The position numbers and the translations under genes were made by a program. From Tragulus kanchil (lineage: Eukaryota; Chordata; Mammalia; Artiodactyla; Tragulidae), in the NCBI GenBank assembly GCA_022376925.1, contig JAIOJX010000005.1, forward strand, positions 155,635,501-155,699,500: a DNA stretch of 64,000 nt. Direction: 5' to 3'. The notes beneath the pieces were generated by a model. It ran no database searches. It saw only the letters and a list, made by a program, of their open reading frames with translations, and was not told where the DNA came from. This document shows, piece after piece, positions 10,561 through 22,895 of this stretch (position 1 is its first letter; each line of letters begins with the position of its first letter).

Positions 10561-10916
10561 AATTTTTAAATCACACAGTAACACATGAATTGTTTTAAAA
10601 CTCCAAAGGATATACCAGTATATAGAGTGAAACAGGTAGCAGTGTCTCTTGGGGCCCACCCCATCTCGGTGCCACTTCTCAGAGAGAGACCCACTGCTCT
10701 CCAAGCAGCTCGAGTTCTGCTAAGATTTTCTGGGAATCTGTGGGTAAGGAAGACACAGATCCTGCTCTCTAGGGGCTAACAGCCTGGGGAGAGATCAGAG
10801 AGACAGGAACATAGAAGAGTAGAGAGCGGTGACTGGAAAAGGCATCTAAGAGGAAAACTCCCATATCGTGCTCCCTGCATGACCTGTGAGGAAGGTGCCA
10901 GGTGAGGAGCCAGACA

Positions 10917-11000
10917 GGACTTCTCAGAGCATGGGCCTCCAGCCAGCAGCATCCCGCAGAAGCTTGTTAGAAAGGGAAGTCTGAGGCCCACCTGGACCTG
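10917..11000 (+). mobile_element. MER5A-like left part, first copy
   Basis: 'ggacttctcagagcatgggc', then 'gcagcatcccgcagaagctt' fits a MER5A-type hAT fossil. It is cut by an L1 insertion; followed at 11001-11060 by the start of that L1, which then stops at the duplication junction. Confidence 0.6.
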
Positions 11001-11069
11001 CCAAAGACACATGTCATATGGTATCACTTGCATGTGGACTATACATAAATGGTACAAATGTATTCAGTG

Positions 11070-11214
11070 GATCCTTGATCATACAGCAATTCCATTTTTA
11101 GTTTTCTGAGGAGCCTCCCTACTGTTTACCACAGTGGCTGCACCAACTTACATTCTCACCAACAGTTTAGGCGGATGAGTATTTTTATATACTTATTTGC
11201 CATCTGAACATCTT
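11070..11214 (-). mobile_element. L1 end and L1M piece, duplicated
   Basis: Copy of 9971-10116; third occurrence of this stretch in the window (also at about 8888-9043). Confidence 0.8.
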
Positions 11215-11465
11215 CTTTTTTTTTATTGGTCTTTCATTTATTTATTTTTCATTCATATCTGTTTGTTGGCCTGTGTGGGCCTCCCATTGCAGTGGCCTCT
11301 CCTGTAGCAGAGCACCGGCTCTGGTTGCGTGTGCTCTAGAGCGCTGGCTCGTAATTGGACACACCCATGCAGCTGCTCCGCGGCACGTGGGATCTTCCTG
11401 GGCCAGGAATCGAACAGGCGCCCCTTGCACTGCAAGGCAGACTCTACCCACTGGAGCCCCTGAAT
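11215..11465 (-). mobile_element. CHR-type SINE, second copy
   Basis: Copy of 10117-10366 within duplication 4. Confidence 0.88.
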
Positions 11466-11660
11466 ATCTTTTGTGGTGAGGCATCTGTTAAGGTCTTTGG
11501 CCCACTTTTTAGTTGGGTTCTTTGTTTATTTTTGAGTTTTTAGAGTTCTTTGTGCATTTGAGAAACAGTTTTTTTTTTTTTTTTTTTTTTAATCAGATGT
11601 GTTTTTTATCATTATTTTCTCCCAGGTTATAAAGGTTTGTCTTTTCATTCTCTTCACATA
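11466..11660 (-). mobile_element. Ancient L1M after CHR SINE, second copy
   Basis: Copy of 10367-10560, with the poly-T run at about 11570-11590. Confidence 0.75.
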
Positions 11661-12016
11661 ATTTTTAAATCACACAGTAACACATGAATTGTTTTAAAAC
11701 TCCAAAGGATATACCAGTATATAGAGTGAAACAGGTAGCAGTGTCTCTTGGGGCCCACCCCATCTCGGTGCCACTTCTCAGAGAGAGACCCACTGCTCTC
11801 CAAGCAGCTCGAGTTCTGCTAAGATTTTTCTGGGAATCTGTGGGTAATGAAGACACAGATCCTGCTCTCTAGGGGCTAACAGCCTGGGGAGAGATCAGAG
11901 AGACAGGAACATAGAAGAGTAGAGAGCGGTGACTGGAAAAGGCATCTAAGAGGAAAACTCCCATATCGTGCTTCCTGCATGACCTGTGAGGAAGGTGCCA
12001 GGTGAGGAGCCAGACA

Positions 12017-12100
12017 GGACTTCTCAGAGCATGGGCCTCCAGCCAGCAGCATCCCGCAGAAGCTTGTTAGAAAGGGAAGTCTGAGGCCCACCTGGACCTG
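12017..12100 (+). mobile_element. MER5A-like left part, second copy
   Basis: Copy of 10917-11000. The right half of the same element lies at 12471-12545, on the far side of an L1 insertion. Confidence 0.65.
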
Positions 12101-12464
12101 CCAAAGACACATGTCATATGGTATCACTTGCATGTGGACTATACATAAATGGTACAAATGAACTCTTCTACAAAAGAGAAATAAGAGTCCCAGGTGTAGA
12201 AAACAAACTCACTCCGTCTACCAGGTGGCGGGGGATAAATCAGGAGACTGAAATTGACATATACACACTACTATGTAAACATGAATGACTGATAGGGGCC
12301 TACTGTATAGCACAGGGAACTCTACTCAGTACTCTATAATGATACATATGGGAGAAGAACCTAAGAGTAGATGTATGTACATGTATAACTAATGCACTTT
12401 CCTTCACACCTGAAGCTAAACACAGCATTGCAAATCAACTATACTCCAATAACAACAGGAGAAA
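12101..12464 (+). mobile_element. L1 3' end, sense, inserted in MER5A
   Basis: Sense artiodactyl L1 3' end: 'atggtatcacttgcatgtgg', 'aatggtacaaatgaactctt', 'ggggcctactgtatagcaca', 'gggaactctactcag', 'atcaactatactccaataac'. 5'-truncated, no coding capacity. Confidence 0.88.
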
Positions 12465-12470
12465 AAACCC

Positions 12471-12545
12471 TCTGAGGTGGGGCCCAGCAATCCTAGTTTC
12501 CTAGCCCCACAGGGGACTCTGAGGAACCTAAAGGTTGAGAGCTGC
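12471..12545 (+). mobile_element. MER5A-like right part
   Basis: 'ctctgaggtggggcccagca' and 'ggttgagagctgctt' match the right end of MER5A, colinear with the piece ending at 12100. The element was therefore split by the L1 between them. Confidence 0.65.
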
Positions 12546-14300
12546 TTCCCTCAACCATCTAATGAGCCCCTTCTCTGAGATTTCTGTTCTCCCTCCTGTA
12601 AGCCAAGAAGGACTACAGACAACGTGGGCACAGAGCTGCCCAGAGAGGTGCTGCTGTGGCCTTGAGCTCACCACAGGGTCCGTGAGTGGAAGAGCCAAGG
12701 GCATGGAGCTGCCCCCGCTGGGGGGCAGGGGATGGAGAGTAGCCACTTTCCACGCTCGCCCTTTGCCCCGACCCTTCCCTGGGGGGGATGTGTCTCATCC
12801 CCTCTCTCCTTAGGGAAGTGTCACTGCATACTGTAGAAGGGATTCCTCCAGAGGACTTGGCAAAGTGCACACACCATTCATAATGAATGAGCCCATTTCC
12901 TGTGCGAGGCAGGTGGAAGTGGGACAGATTAGCCCTGGTAATGGAGTAGAAGTCAAGCTCATTTGTTTGCAGGATTACTGGGAAGTCAGTCCCTGCACAC
13001 AGAGCAGGAAAGGTGGCAGCCTGTTCCCTCGCTTGTGAGTCATGTCGTGTATGGCCCAGGCTCCGTGTGTGTGTGTATGTGTATGTTTTCATGTAGACAT
13101 TCTCAGGAGAGAAGGAGGAACACAGATGCCTTGTCCCAGAGCCTGAGACCTTGACTGGGCACAGTCAGGGCTGGGACCCGCTTGTTTTCACCCTCCCAGG
13201 ACCTAGTTCTGGCTCGACCCCCAGCCTGATGTGGGGCAGGGAGCTCTGCTAGTTTCTCAAGATGACCCAAGGCTTTCTTCTTTCAAGGCTCACCTACTCG
13301 TGGGCTACATGTTAAGATCACAACACCTGAGCCATGACTGGAGAAGCTGCTCCGAAGTTTTCCGGAATGACTTGAGGGTACATAGTCATGGCAGCACACG
13401 TGGGCTAAGCCCACACAGTCAGCGTCAGGCTTGTGCTGTCCTTGCAAGGCATTGGCCACCAGCCTCAGCCAGGTTCCAGGGAGGAGGGTCTAAGGGCTCA
13501 GACCCACCCCCCCAGCTCCTTCCTGGGAGAGTCCAGGTTTCAGGTGAGCACCTGGTGTCCCTCGTGGGGAAAGGTAACCCCTGCCTTTGTGGCAAATCTT
13601 ATGACTTCAGCACCTACTTTGGACAAAATCCAAACCACACAGTACCACCCACAGGCCCTCGAGGACCTCGCCCCACCTGGGTGTCTGGTTTGTCTATTGC
13701 CAGCCCATCCCATGCCCCTCGGCTGTTCCCAGACCACCCCCCTCTACCTTTGAACTCTGACCCATGGTGCATATGTGTGACCTCCTTTGGGAGCCCGCCC
13801 TGAGTATCAGGAAGACCTTCCTGTCTTCTGGTCCTTGCAGCACCATGATGCCACCATCTCTCCCACAGGACTCCCCACACCCTATGGTACTGACTGGCGG
13901 CGAGCCTGACTCCCACGGTAGACTGTGGGCTCCTGGCAGGAGTGGGGGTGTTTTCCTGTACATCTTTGTCTCCCCACAGCTCCCACACCGGGGCACCCGT
14001 GGGAGATGCCAAATGAACAAGGAGCCAAAGAGGCTCAGCCTCCAGGAATCCCCGCTGAGCTTGGGAGACTGTGGATTCCCCACAGACCCAGTCCCTCCAC
14101 GGGCAGCCATGTTCTAGCAGGGCCCACTTTCATCACCAGAAATGCCTTTTTTTCCCTCTCTCTCTCCCAAAATACTAAAGTAGAAACTGGGGGGAAGGAA
14201 ACATGTAGAAGTCGCTCAATGACTTTTCCTATTGTCTCTAAGCCAGGCATCCCCGGCGGGGTCAGAGCCCACTCCCTGCTCCTCCCACCTGCCAGATGGC
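12546..14300. other. Unique stretch without recognised gene
   Basis: G/C-rich, with several open frames on both strands that lack domain motifs. A short TG/TATG run is at about 13063-13092. No exon can be supported; a CpG-rich or repeat-like character is not evident. Confidence 0.4.
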
Positions 14301-14689
14301 GCCTCGAGACAGGCAGGGCTAATTTTACCGCCAGAGGGAGGCTGCGAGAATGGAAAACTCCTGCCTCATACCCAGGCATCTTGAAGGATCAGGCTCCTTC
14401 CCAGAGACTAGGACCTCGGAACCCAGAGTCAAGACAGTCTTCAGGCAGGGCTGCAGGAGCCTGCTGGCTGCAGTTGGATGAGGGAGGGCGTCTGTCTCAG
14501 GAGGGGCGGCACCTCCTTTCTGCCTTAAATACATCCCTGGGCATTGATAGCCGTGCAGCCCAGAGGACCCCCAGGAGCATTGCTCTCCTGGGGGGCTAGG
14601 TGTAGACCCTAGGATTCAAAGGTCCCTGTGAGGGGTAGTCACTGAAGCCATTAGCAGTAGGACTTCAGGGATAGTTACATTGACAGATA

Positions 14690-15030
14690 ATGTCTGCAGT
14701 GGTTGCCATAACAAAATAGACTGGGTGGACTGAGCATTGGAATTGGTTTCTCGCAGTGCTGGAAACTAGACATTCAAGACTGGGCGCCAGAGTGGTTGGG
14801 TTCTGCTGAGGGCCCTCCTCTTGGCTGGCAGATAGCTTCCTCCTTGCTGTGTCCTCACCCGGCAGAAACTGAGCTCTTACCATCTCTTTTTCTTATGGAG
14901 ACACTCATCCCATCTCAGAGCTCCCTGCTTTGTGACCTAATTACTGCCAAAGGCCCTACCTCCAAAGCCCATCCCATCAGAGCTTCAACAGATGAATTTG
15001 GTGGGGACACAAATATTCAGTCTAGAGCAG
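14690..15030 (-). repeat. Ancient interspersed repeat, probably L1M-type
   Basis: Pattern shared with many mammalian fossils: 'ttgccataacaaaatagact', 'gctgtgtcctcacccggcag', 'tgtgacctaattactgccaa', 'atgaatttggtggggacaca'. Class and strand are from memory and uncertain. Confidence 0.5.
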
Positions 15031-15775
15031 TCCAGTCCTGCCCCTCCTCCCACAAATGTGTGTCCTTTCGTAAAAATATGTTCATGCCATTCTAACATCC
15101 TCCAAAGCCTTAACTAATCCCAGCATCAAGTAAAGTCTCACCTGAGCGTCAGACGTGGGTGAGACTTAGGTAGGGTTCACCCTGAGGCAACGTTCCCCTC
15201 CAGCTGAGAACCTGTGATCCACAGATGCTGTGCTTACAAGCGAAAGAGAGACATTTCCTTTCCAAAATGGAGAAACAGAAAAGAACAAAGGAGTAACGGG
15301 TCCCAAGCAGGTCAAAACTTAGCTAGGGAAGTGCCACTAGATCTCCTTCTCAGAAGCTCTGCTGAGTGGGGGGTGGGGGGATCCCCATCCCGAGACAGGC
15401 AGGGCTAATTTTACCGCCAGAGGGAGGCTGCGAGAATGGAAAACTCCTGCCTCATACCCAGGCATCTTGAAGGATCAGGCTCCTTCCCAGAGACTAGGAC
15501 CTCGGAACCCAGAGTCAAGACAGTCTTCAGGCAGGGCTGCAGGAGCCTGCTGGCTGCAGTTGGATGAGGGAGGGCGTCTGTCTCAGGAGGGGCGGCACCT
15601 CCTTTCTGCCTTAAATACATCCCTGGGCATTGATAGCCGTGCAGCCCAGAGGACCCCCAGGAGCATTGCTCTCCTGGGGGGCTAGGTGTAGACCCTAGGA
15701 TTCAAAGGTCCCTGTGAGGGGTAGTCACTGAAGCCATTAGCAGTAGGACTTCAGGGATAGTTACATTGACAGATA

Positions 15776-16116
15776 ATGTCTGCAGTGGTTGCCATAACAA
15801 AATAGACTGGGTGGACTGAGCATTGGAATTGGTTTCTCGCAGTGCTGGAAACTAGACATTCAAGACTGGGCGCCAGAGTGGTTGGGTTCTGCTGAGGGCC
15901 CTCCTCTTGGCTGGCAGATAGCTTCCTCCTTGCTGTGTCCTCACCCGGCAGAAACTGAGCTCTTACCATCTCTTTTTCTTATGGAGACACTCATCCCATC
16001 TCAGAGCTCGCTGCTTTGTGACCTAATTACTGCCAAAGGCCCTACCTCCAAAGCCCATCCCATCAGAGCTTCAACAGATGAATTTGGTGGGGACACAAAT
16101 ATTCAGTCTAGAGCAG
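15776..16116 (-). repeat. Ancient interspersed repeat, second copy
   Basis: Copy of 14690-15030 inside duplication 5. Confidence 0.5.
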
Positions 16117-16478
16117 TCCAGTCCTGCCCCTCCTCCCACAAATGTGTGTCCTTTCGTAAAAATATGTTCATGCCATTCTAACATCCTCCAAAGCCTTAAC
16201 TAATCCCAGCATCAAGTAAAGTCTCACCTGAGCGTCAGACGTGGGTGAGACTTAGGTAGGGTTCACCCTGAGGCAACGTTCCCCTCCAGCTGAGAACCTG
16301 TGATCCACAGATGCTGTGCTTACAAGCGAAAGAGAGACATTTCCTTTCCAAAATGGAGAAACAGAAAAGAACAAAGGAGTAACGGGTCCCAAGCAGGTCA
16401 AAACTTAGCTAGGGAAGTGCCACTAGATCTCCTTCTCAGAAGCTCTGCTGAGTGGGGGGTGGGGGGATCCCCATCCCC

Positions 16479-16778
16479 AAGAATTTGGGCAGGCCTGGCC
16501 CCAGGATTCCACAGATTTCCTAAACCCACAAGGTAGCCCTGGCCCTAGGCTTCAGTCAGGGTCGGTCTGGCCTGTTGAAAGCAGGGGTTGGTCCTGATGG
16601 CCTCTGAATCGCCTCTCCAGTCCATCTTCCCTTTTCCTGAAGAATAATGCCTGCTCACAGAGTCAGACATGCGCTATGACCCAGCCCTGTTGGCTCATCA
16701 GAGAAGCCCAGCAGTTTTCCTTCATTTCATCTTGGTTTTTCTATCCCCTTTAGTTCAAACTGGCCATGTCGTTGTATA
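16479..16778. other. Unique sequence, nothing recognised
   Basis: No gene or repeat identified. Confidence 0.4.
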
Positions 16779-17172
16779 TAGTAGGGCCTCCACATATGCA
16801 GGTTCCAAACAGCCACAGATCAAAAGTATTAAAAAAAAAAGAAAAAGAAAAAAAAAAGTCAAACACAAAAAATAGCAACAACAACAAAAAGTTCCAGAAA
16901 GTTCTAAAAAAGCAAACGTTGAATTTGCCATGTGCAGGCAATTTACATAGCATTTGCACTGTACTTACAACTACTTACAAAGGATTTATATTGTATTAGA
17001 CATTACAAGGAATCTAGAGATGATTTAAAGTATATGGGTGGATATGCATAGGTTATATGCAAATGGACATCATTTTATACAAGGAATCTGAACATCCTTG
17101 GGTTTTGTTATCCATGAAGTTCCTGGAACCTGCCCCCTCCCCACCTCCAGTAGATACTCAGGCATGACTGTA
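16779..17172 (-). mobile_element. MER2-like TcMar-Tigger DNA transposon, full length but non-coding
   Basis: Ends resemble inverted terminal repeats flanked by TA: 'tagtagggcctccacatatg' at the left and 'gatactcaggcatgactgta' at the right. Internal landmarks are 'gatgatttaaagtatatggg', 'ggttatatgcaaatgg', 'cattttatacaagga'. An A-rich run (16828-16910) sits inside. This is a non-autonomous fossil. Confidence 0.75.
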
Positions 17173-17757
17173 ATGCCATCTCCATATCTGGCTTCTGCTG
17201 AAGAATGTCCTGGAGTTGTACCCATGAGTAAGTACGTGGGTCTGAATAAGTCCTGGAGTTGTACTCACGATCGCCTCATCAAATGGCTGTTCAGCCACAC
17301 CCTTAACTTTCATGTCAGGTCAAGGCATCTCATTTTTGGCAACACAAGCTGAGAATTTTCCGGATCTTCCAGTTCTTCTTTTTACTTAACAACTGCTTCT
17401 TCAGTTAATTCATCTCTCTTCTTTTGCCTTTTACTACACACAATTAGGAGAAACCAAACCACTCCTAAATGTCCAGTTTCACGCCTCGGATGTTTTACCT
17501 TCCACAAAGCACTAGAGAGAGTTAAACCAAATTCTTGGCCACATTGAAACAGGGATGGTGCCTCTCCACCAGTTCCTGTTAACTACTTCCTCTTTTCCAT
17601 CTAAGGCCTTATCAGAATCCCCTTGACATCCATATTTCTAGAATGCATCTCAGAACTCTTCAGTCTCTAGCCATTACCCAGTTTCCAAGTCAATTCCACA
17701 TTTTTAGGCATTTTTGAGAGTGGTACCCCTCATCTTGGTATCAAAATCTGCCTTACT
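17173..17757. other. Unique sequence, nothing recognised
   Basis: No gene, RNA or repeat could be supported. Confidence 0.35.
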
Positions 17758-18105
17758 CACTTGGGCTGCCATAACAAAATGCCACAGACTGAGTGGTTTA
17801 GACCACTCAGTATTCCATGGAAGGTGGGGTCCCAAGATCCCAATGCTAGCTTCGTTGGCTTCTGGTGAGGGCTCTCTTCTCTTGCAGGTGGCCATCTTTT
17901 TGCTGTGCCCTCACATGGCAGAAAAACCTGGTGCCTCGTCCTCTTCTTAGGAGGGCACTGATCCTTTCACGAGCCCACCTACCCCTACCCCCACCAGTGA
18001 CCTCATCTAAACCTAATTCTCTCCTAAAGCCTCTGACATATGAATTTTCTTCAGGGGAGGAGGGCAGTGAGTGTGAGAACCACGGTTCAGTCCATAGCAA
18101 GAATA
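17758..18105 (-). repeat. Ancient interspersed repeat, same kind as at 14690
   Basis: 'gggctgccataacaaaatgc', 'cacagactgagtggttta', 'gctgtgccctcacatggcag', 'tctgacatatgaattttctt', 'cagtccatagca' in the expected order. Confidence 0.55.
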
Positions 18106-18148
18106 ATGCCCTGCAAGTATAAAGAAGCTAACTTATGCCTTCTGGCTA

Positions 18149-20341
18149 GAAGACTAAGGCAAATATCCTGTATTCTCATAGTGCCTCATATCCTGTAAGC
18201 CCTGTGAGCAGGGATATATATATGTATGGTTGGTCAGGTTGTGCACTACGCAGCCCTACTGTTTACCAGTCACATTAGAGAACTTGTGGCTTTGAAAACT
18301 TAATATGACCATTTTTATGACAGATGGCAATCATAGGTCTTGTTCTAAGAGAATCAGGACATTATTATACTGATTTAATATTACTAAATAATAATTATAT
18401 TTAATAATTACATTATTAAATTTCCAGTGTAGGGTGGTACCACCTCTTGAGGAAGGCTTCTATCCACCCAGAAGGAGCACCACACAAAAGGAGCTACGTA
18501 AACTAGATTAGTCCTTCCACAAAGTCTCCTTTTATTTCTAACTCATGCTGAGTCTATGAATGGGCATTTTACTGTGAGGAAGTTGACATGGGCAAGATCA
18601 AAGTCATCTAGTGGGTAAATAATGAGCTGGCCAAGCCAAAGTAAGCCTAAAACAGCTTTTCCCATTGTGTCTGTCCCGTGTAAACACGGTCCTATGTCTG
18701 GTTCCAGAACCTTCTATGAAGATGTTCATCTTCTATGAAGACGTTTCTACTGATGGCCCTCCTTCAGAGCAAGTATGGAGGACCGATCTCCCCACATCCT
18801 GCCTCTGGAGGCAGCCCCTCCTCAGCTCCTCCAGGGAGCTCCAGCTCCTCCTGGCCACGCAAGGGTCACCTGGCTCACGAGCATGGAGGGGCAGAAGCTG
18901 GCAACCCCTACCCCAGCTCACCCTGATGATCGAGCCCAGGAAAGTTAGGGGCCTTTTTGGAACTTCTGGGTTTGCTTTGTTGGAATTTGGGAATGAGGGA
19001 GGAGGAGGGTACAACCCTAGAAGGGTCTCCTGAGACCATTAAAGCACCTGTGGGAGATGCGTTGAGACATGCATCCAGCTGGGAACGCAGGTGGGCACCC
19101 CCAGGTTCTCTTTTGAATGAGTGAGTGAAAGAACAACGCCACTTTGAAGGGCTTGGAACTTCAATCAAACCTAGTAATGAATAGTTGCTTTTTAAATTGT
19201 GGTATGCATACCTACAATAGAGTGCACAGATCTGGAAGGGCCTTGGAAACTAAGTTTAGACTAAGGCAAATATCCTGTATTCTCATAGTGCCTCATATCC
19301 TGTAAGCCCTGTGAGCAGGGATATATATATGTATGGTTGGTCAGGTTGTGCACTACGCAGCCCTACTGTTTACCAGTCACATTAGAGAACTTGTGGCTTT
19401 GAAAACTTAATATGACCATTTTTATGACAGATGGCAATCATAGGTCTTGTTCTAAGAGAATCAGGACATTATTATACTGATTTAATATTACTAAATAATA
19501 ATTATATTTAATAATTACATTATTAAATTTCCAGTGTAGGTGGTACCACCTCTTGAGGAAGGCTTCTATCCACCCAGAAGGAGCACCACACAAAAGGAGC
19601 TACGTAAACTAGATTAGTCCTTCCACAAAGTCTCCTTTTATTTCTAACTCATGCTGAGTCTATGAATGGGCATTTTACTGTGAGGAAGTTGACATGGGCA
19701 AGATCAAAGTCATCTAGTGGGTAAATAATGAGCTGGCCAAGCCAAAGTAAGCCTAAAACAGCTTTTCCCATTGTGTCTGTCCCCTGTAAACACGGTCCTA
19801 TGTCTGGTTCCAGAACCTTCTATGAAGATGTTCATCTTCTATGAAGACGTTTCTACTGATGGCCCTCCTTCAGAGCAAGTATGGAGGACCGATCTCCCCA
19901 CATCCTGCCTCTGGAGGCAGCCCCTCCTCAGCTCCTCCAGGGAGCTCCAGCTCCTCCTGGCCACGCAAGGGTCACCTGGCTCACGAGCATGGAGGGGCAG
20001 AAGCTGGCAACCCCTACCCCAGCTCACCCTGATGATCGAGCCCAGGAAAGTTAGGGGCCTTTTTGGAACTTCTGGGTTCGCTTTGTTGGAATTTGGGAAT
20101 GAGGGAGGAGGAGGGTACAACCCTAGAAGGGTCTCCTGAGACCATTAAAGCACCTGTGGGAGATGCGTTGAGACATGCATCCAGCTGGGAACGCAGGTGG
20201 GCACCCCCAGGTTCTCTTTTGAATGAGTGAGTGAAAGAACAACGCCACTTTGAAGGGCTTGGAACTTCAATCAAACCTAGTAATGAATAGTTGCTTTTTA
20301 AATTGTGGTATGCATACCTACAATAGAGTGCACAGATCTGA
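18149..20341. repeat. Direct duplication 6, period 1,106 bp
   Basis: Copy 1 is 18149-19235 and copy 2 19257-20341. The junction filler (19236-19256) partly resembles the sequence just before copy 1, as a garbled read end would. Differences include 'cccgtgtaaac' versus 'cccctgtaaac'. No gene recognised inside; an A/T-rich stretch lies at about 18360-18425. Confidence 0.95.
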
Positions 20342-20692
20342 AGCATGCAGGTTGATACCTTCTTATTTACGGATACCCCCAACCCCCATGTAACCCATTT
20401 TCCAGCACATCCTCAGGCTTCCTGGTAGGCCTTTTCAGCCTCTGCCCCATCCCACGAGATACTATTTGATTCCTGTCACCAAGCCTGACTTTGCTTGTTC
20501 GTGAACTTCTATAAACGCACACCCATGGTATGCTTTTTTGTGTGTCTAGCTTCTAACAAAGGTTGTTGTTGTGTACAAGCGTTCATTTTCTGTGCTGGCA
20601 TGTATTCCACGTGTGAATCTACCACAAGTTATGTATTACTCCATTGTTAGTCAACATTGGCTTGTTTCTAGTTTGGGGTTCCTAACTCGGGG
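20288..20692 (-). mobile_element. Ancient L1 (L1M/L1ME-type) 3' region, antisense
   Basis: 'tttttaaattgtggtatgca', 'acccatgtaacccattttcc', 'tttttgtgtgtctagcttct', 'tattccacgtgtgaatctac', 'cttgtttctagtttggggtt' occur in the order expected of antisense old L1. A cut copy of the first 50 bases lies at 19185-19235. Confidence 0.65.
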
Positions 20693-20705
20693 TCACTTGA
20701 AAGGA

Positions 20706-22895
20706 ATGGGGGACAAATTGTCTCAGGTGACCAAAGAACCAGGAAAGCTGGCAATGAAGCTGACCTCAGGAATTGATCCCGGCAGCTCTCTCTCTCTCCT
20801 TCCCTCCTCTGCTTCCCAGCTTTTCTCAGCCTAAACTCTAATCTCACTGACCTTTTCTCTCCACATTGTAGGTGGAGGTGAGGGGTTGCTGTGGAACTGA
20901 TCAATAACAACCTCTGGACTCACTTCCATCCTAAAACTTTGTGACCAGAGAGGAAAGGCGTCTCTCTCCCGAACGCTGGCCTGAAAATTCCCAGGGAATG
21001 TTCTGAGACAATAAATTACCTGATCTTTTCAAGAGACCCCAAGTTAGGTTTCTGTCACTTGATTCCATGACAGCTCTGACAAATATACCCCATATAAACC
21101 GTTGTCCCCTTTAATCTTTCTCAGGTGACATCCACTTAGTTGTTCTCTTTGCACGGAAACATCACAGACATTCTTTGGCTCCAAGGTCAGTAGGCTTGTA
21201 AAGCACACACGTGGTGTGCCCCCAGCCCGGGGTGAGCTCTGGGTGCTGGGAGGCAGGTGAATAGCCTGGCCCCTGACCTTGAGCTCTGTAATGCCCCTGC
21301 ACAGCTTCTCATAATTGCTCTCTGATTTATACTCCTTTCCTTGGCATGGTATTGACAAACTGAAGATGCGATAGATTCTCTCCAGGTCATCTATTTTAAG
21401 GTATTGCCAGTTAATGCAGGAAAGAAACGATGTTCGGTTTTTAAGTGATTGAACTCTAGCCACATTTTATTTTCAGCCAACCTGCCTAGAGACCAGAGCT
21501 GGTGAGGGGTAGGTGGGCAGGAAGACCAGCCCTGTTTGACTGAGGCCTTCCTAGGTTGCCCCTGAAACTGTAACATTGTGTTACTCGGAGCAGTAGGTGT
21601 GCATTGAGAGGGTAAGACACCTGGACTCTGAAGTCAAGACCAACGTGGTGAGAGCGAGGAGAGTTCTGTGCCTCTGTTCCCTAGTCCCCGTGGGACACCC
21701 TGGTGGTCCAGTATAGCAGCTGCCTGACGTGACCCCAGGAAGAGCTGCCTATGCTGGCTGTGACAGCTGCATCATTTGACCACAATTCTCCCTCTCCTAT
21801 GAATGGGGACAAATTGTCTCAGGTGACCAAAGAACCAGGAAAGCTGGCAATGAAGCTGACCTCAGGAATTGATCCCGGCAGCTCTCTCTCTCTCCTTCCC
21901 TCCTCTGCTTCCCAGCTTTTCTCAGCCTAAACTCTAATCTCACTGACCTTTTCTCTCCACATTGTAGGTGGAGGTGAGGGGTTGCTGTGGAACTGATCAA
22001 TAACAACCTCTGGACTCACTTCCATCCTAAAACTTTGTGACCAGAGAGGAAAGGCGTCTCTCTCCCGAACGCTGGCCTGAAAATTCCCAGGGAATGTTCT
22101 GAGACAATAAATTACCTGATCTTTTCAAGAGACCCCAAGTTAGGTTTCTGTCACTTGATTCCATGACAGCTCTGACAAATATACCCCATATAAACCGTTG
22201 TCCCCTTTAATCTTTCTCAGGTGACATCCACTTAGTTGTTCTCTTTGCACGGAAACATCACAGACATTCTTTGGCTCCAAGGTCAGTAGGCTTGTAAAGC
22301 ACACACGTGGTGTGCCCCCAGCCCGGGGTGAGCTCTGGGTGCCGGGAGGCAGGTGAATAGCCTGGCCCCTGACCTTGAGCTCTGTAATGCCCCTGCACAG
22401 CTTCTCATAATTGCTCTCTGATTTATACTCCTTTCCTTGGCATGGTATTGACAAACTGAAGATGCGATAGATTCTCTCCAGGTCATCTATTTTAAGGTAT
22501 TGCCAGTTAATGCAGGAAAGAAACGATGTTCGGTTTTTAAGTGATTGAACTCTAGCCACATTTTATTTTCAGCCAACCTGCCTAGAGACCAGAGCTGGTG
22601 AGGGGTAGGTGGGCAGGAAGACCAGCCCTGTTTGACTGAGGCCTTCCTAGGTTGCCCCTGAAACTGTAACATTGTGTTACTCGGAGCAGTAGGTGTGCAT
22701 TGAGAGGGTAAGACACCTGGACTCTGAAGTCAAGACCAACGTGGTGAGAGCGAGGAGAGTTCTGTGCCTCTGTTCCCTAGTCCCCGTGGGACACCCTGGT
22801 GGTCCAGTATAGCAGCTGCCTGACGTGACCCCAGGAAGAGGGCTGCCTGATGCTGGCTGTGACAGCTGCATCATTTGACCACAATTCTCTCCCTC
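20706..22895. repeat. Direct duplication 7, period 1,096 bp
   Basis: Copy 1 is 20706-21795 and copy 2 21802-22895. The last 25 bases of copy 1 have base losses ('attctccctctcctatg' against 'attctctccctctccctatg'). One transition: 'gggtgctggg' versus 'gggtgccggg'. No gene recognised inside. Confidence 0.95.

Larger units (their letters stand above)
9971..12160. repeat. Direct duplication 4, period 1,099 bp
   Basis: Copy 1 is about 9971-11060 and copy 2 about 11070-12160. A junction filler of about 9 bp ('tattcagt') separates them. Copies carry an L1 end, L1M, a CHR SINE, a poly-T run and half of a MER5A. Small differences include one extra T near 11823. Confidence 0.95.
14305..16478. repeat. 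Direct duplication 5, period 1,086 bp
   Basis: Copy 1 is 14305-15390 and copy 2 15391-16478, joined at a short 'ccccatcc' / 'cgagac' junction with no filler. Single-base difference 'agctccctg' (copy 1) versus 'agctcgctg' (copy 2) near 14926/16012. Confidence 0.95.

Noticed and set aside
13231..14599. Several overlapping plus and minus frames of 106-224 codons
   Set aside because: G/C-rich composition favours long open frames. They overlap in different frames and on both strands with no recognisable domain or exon boundary.
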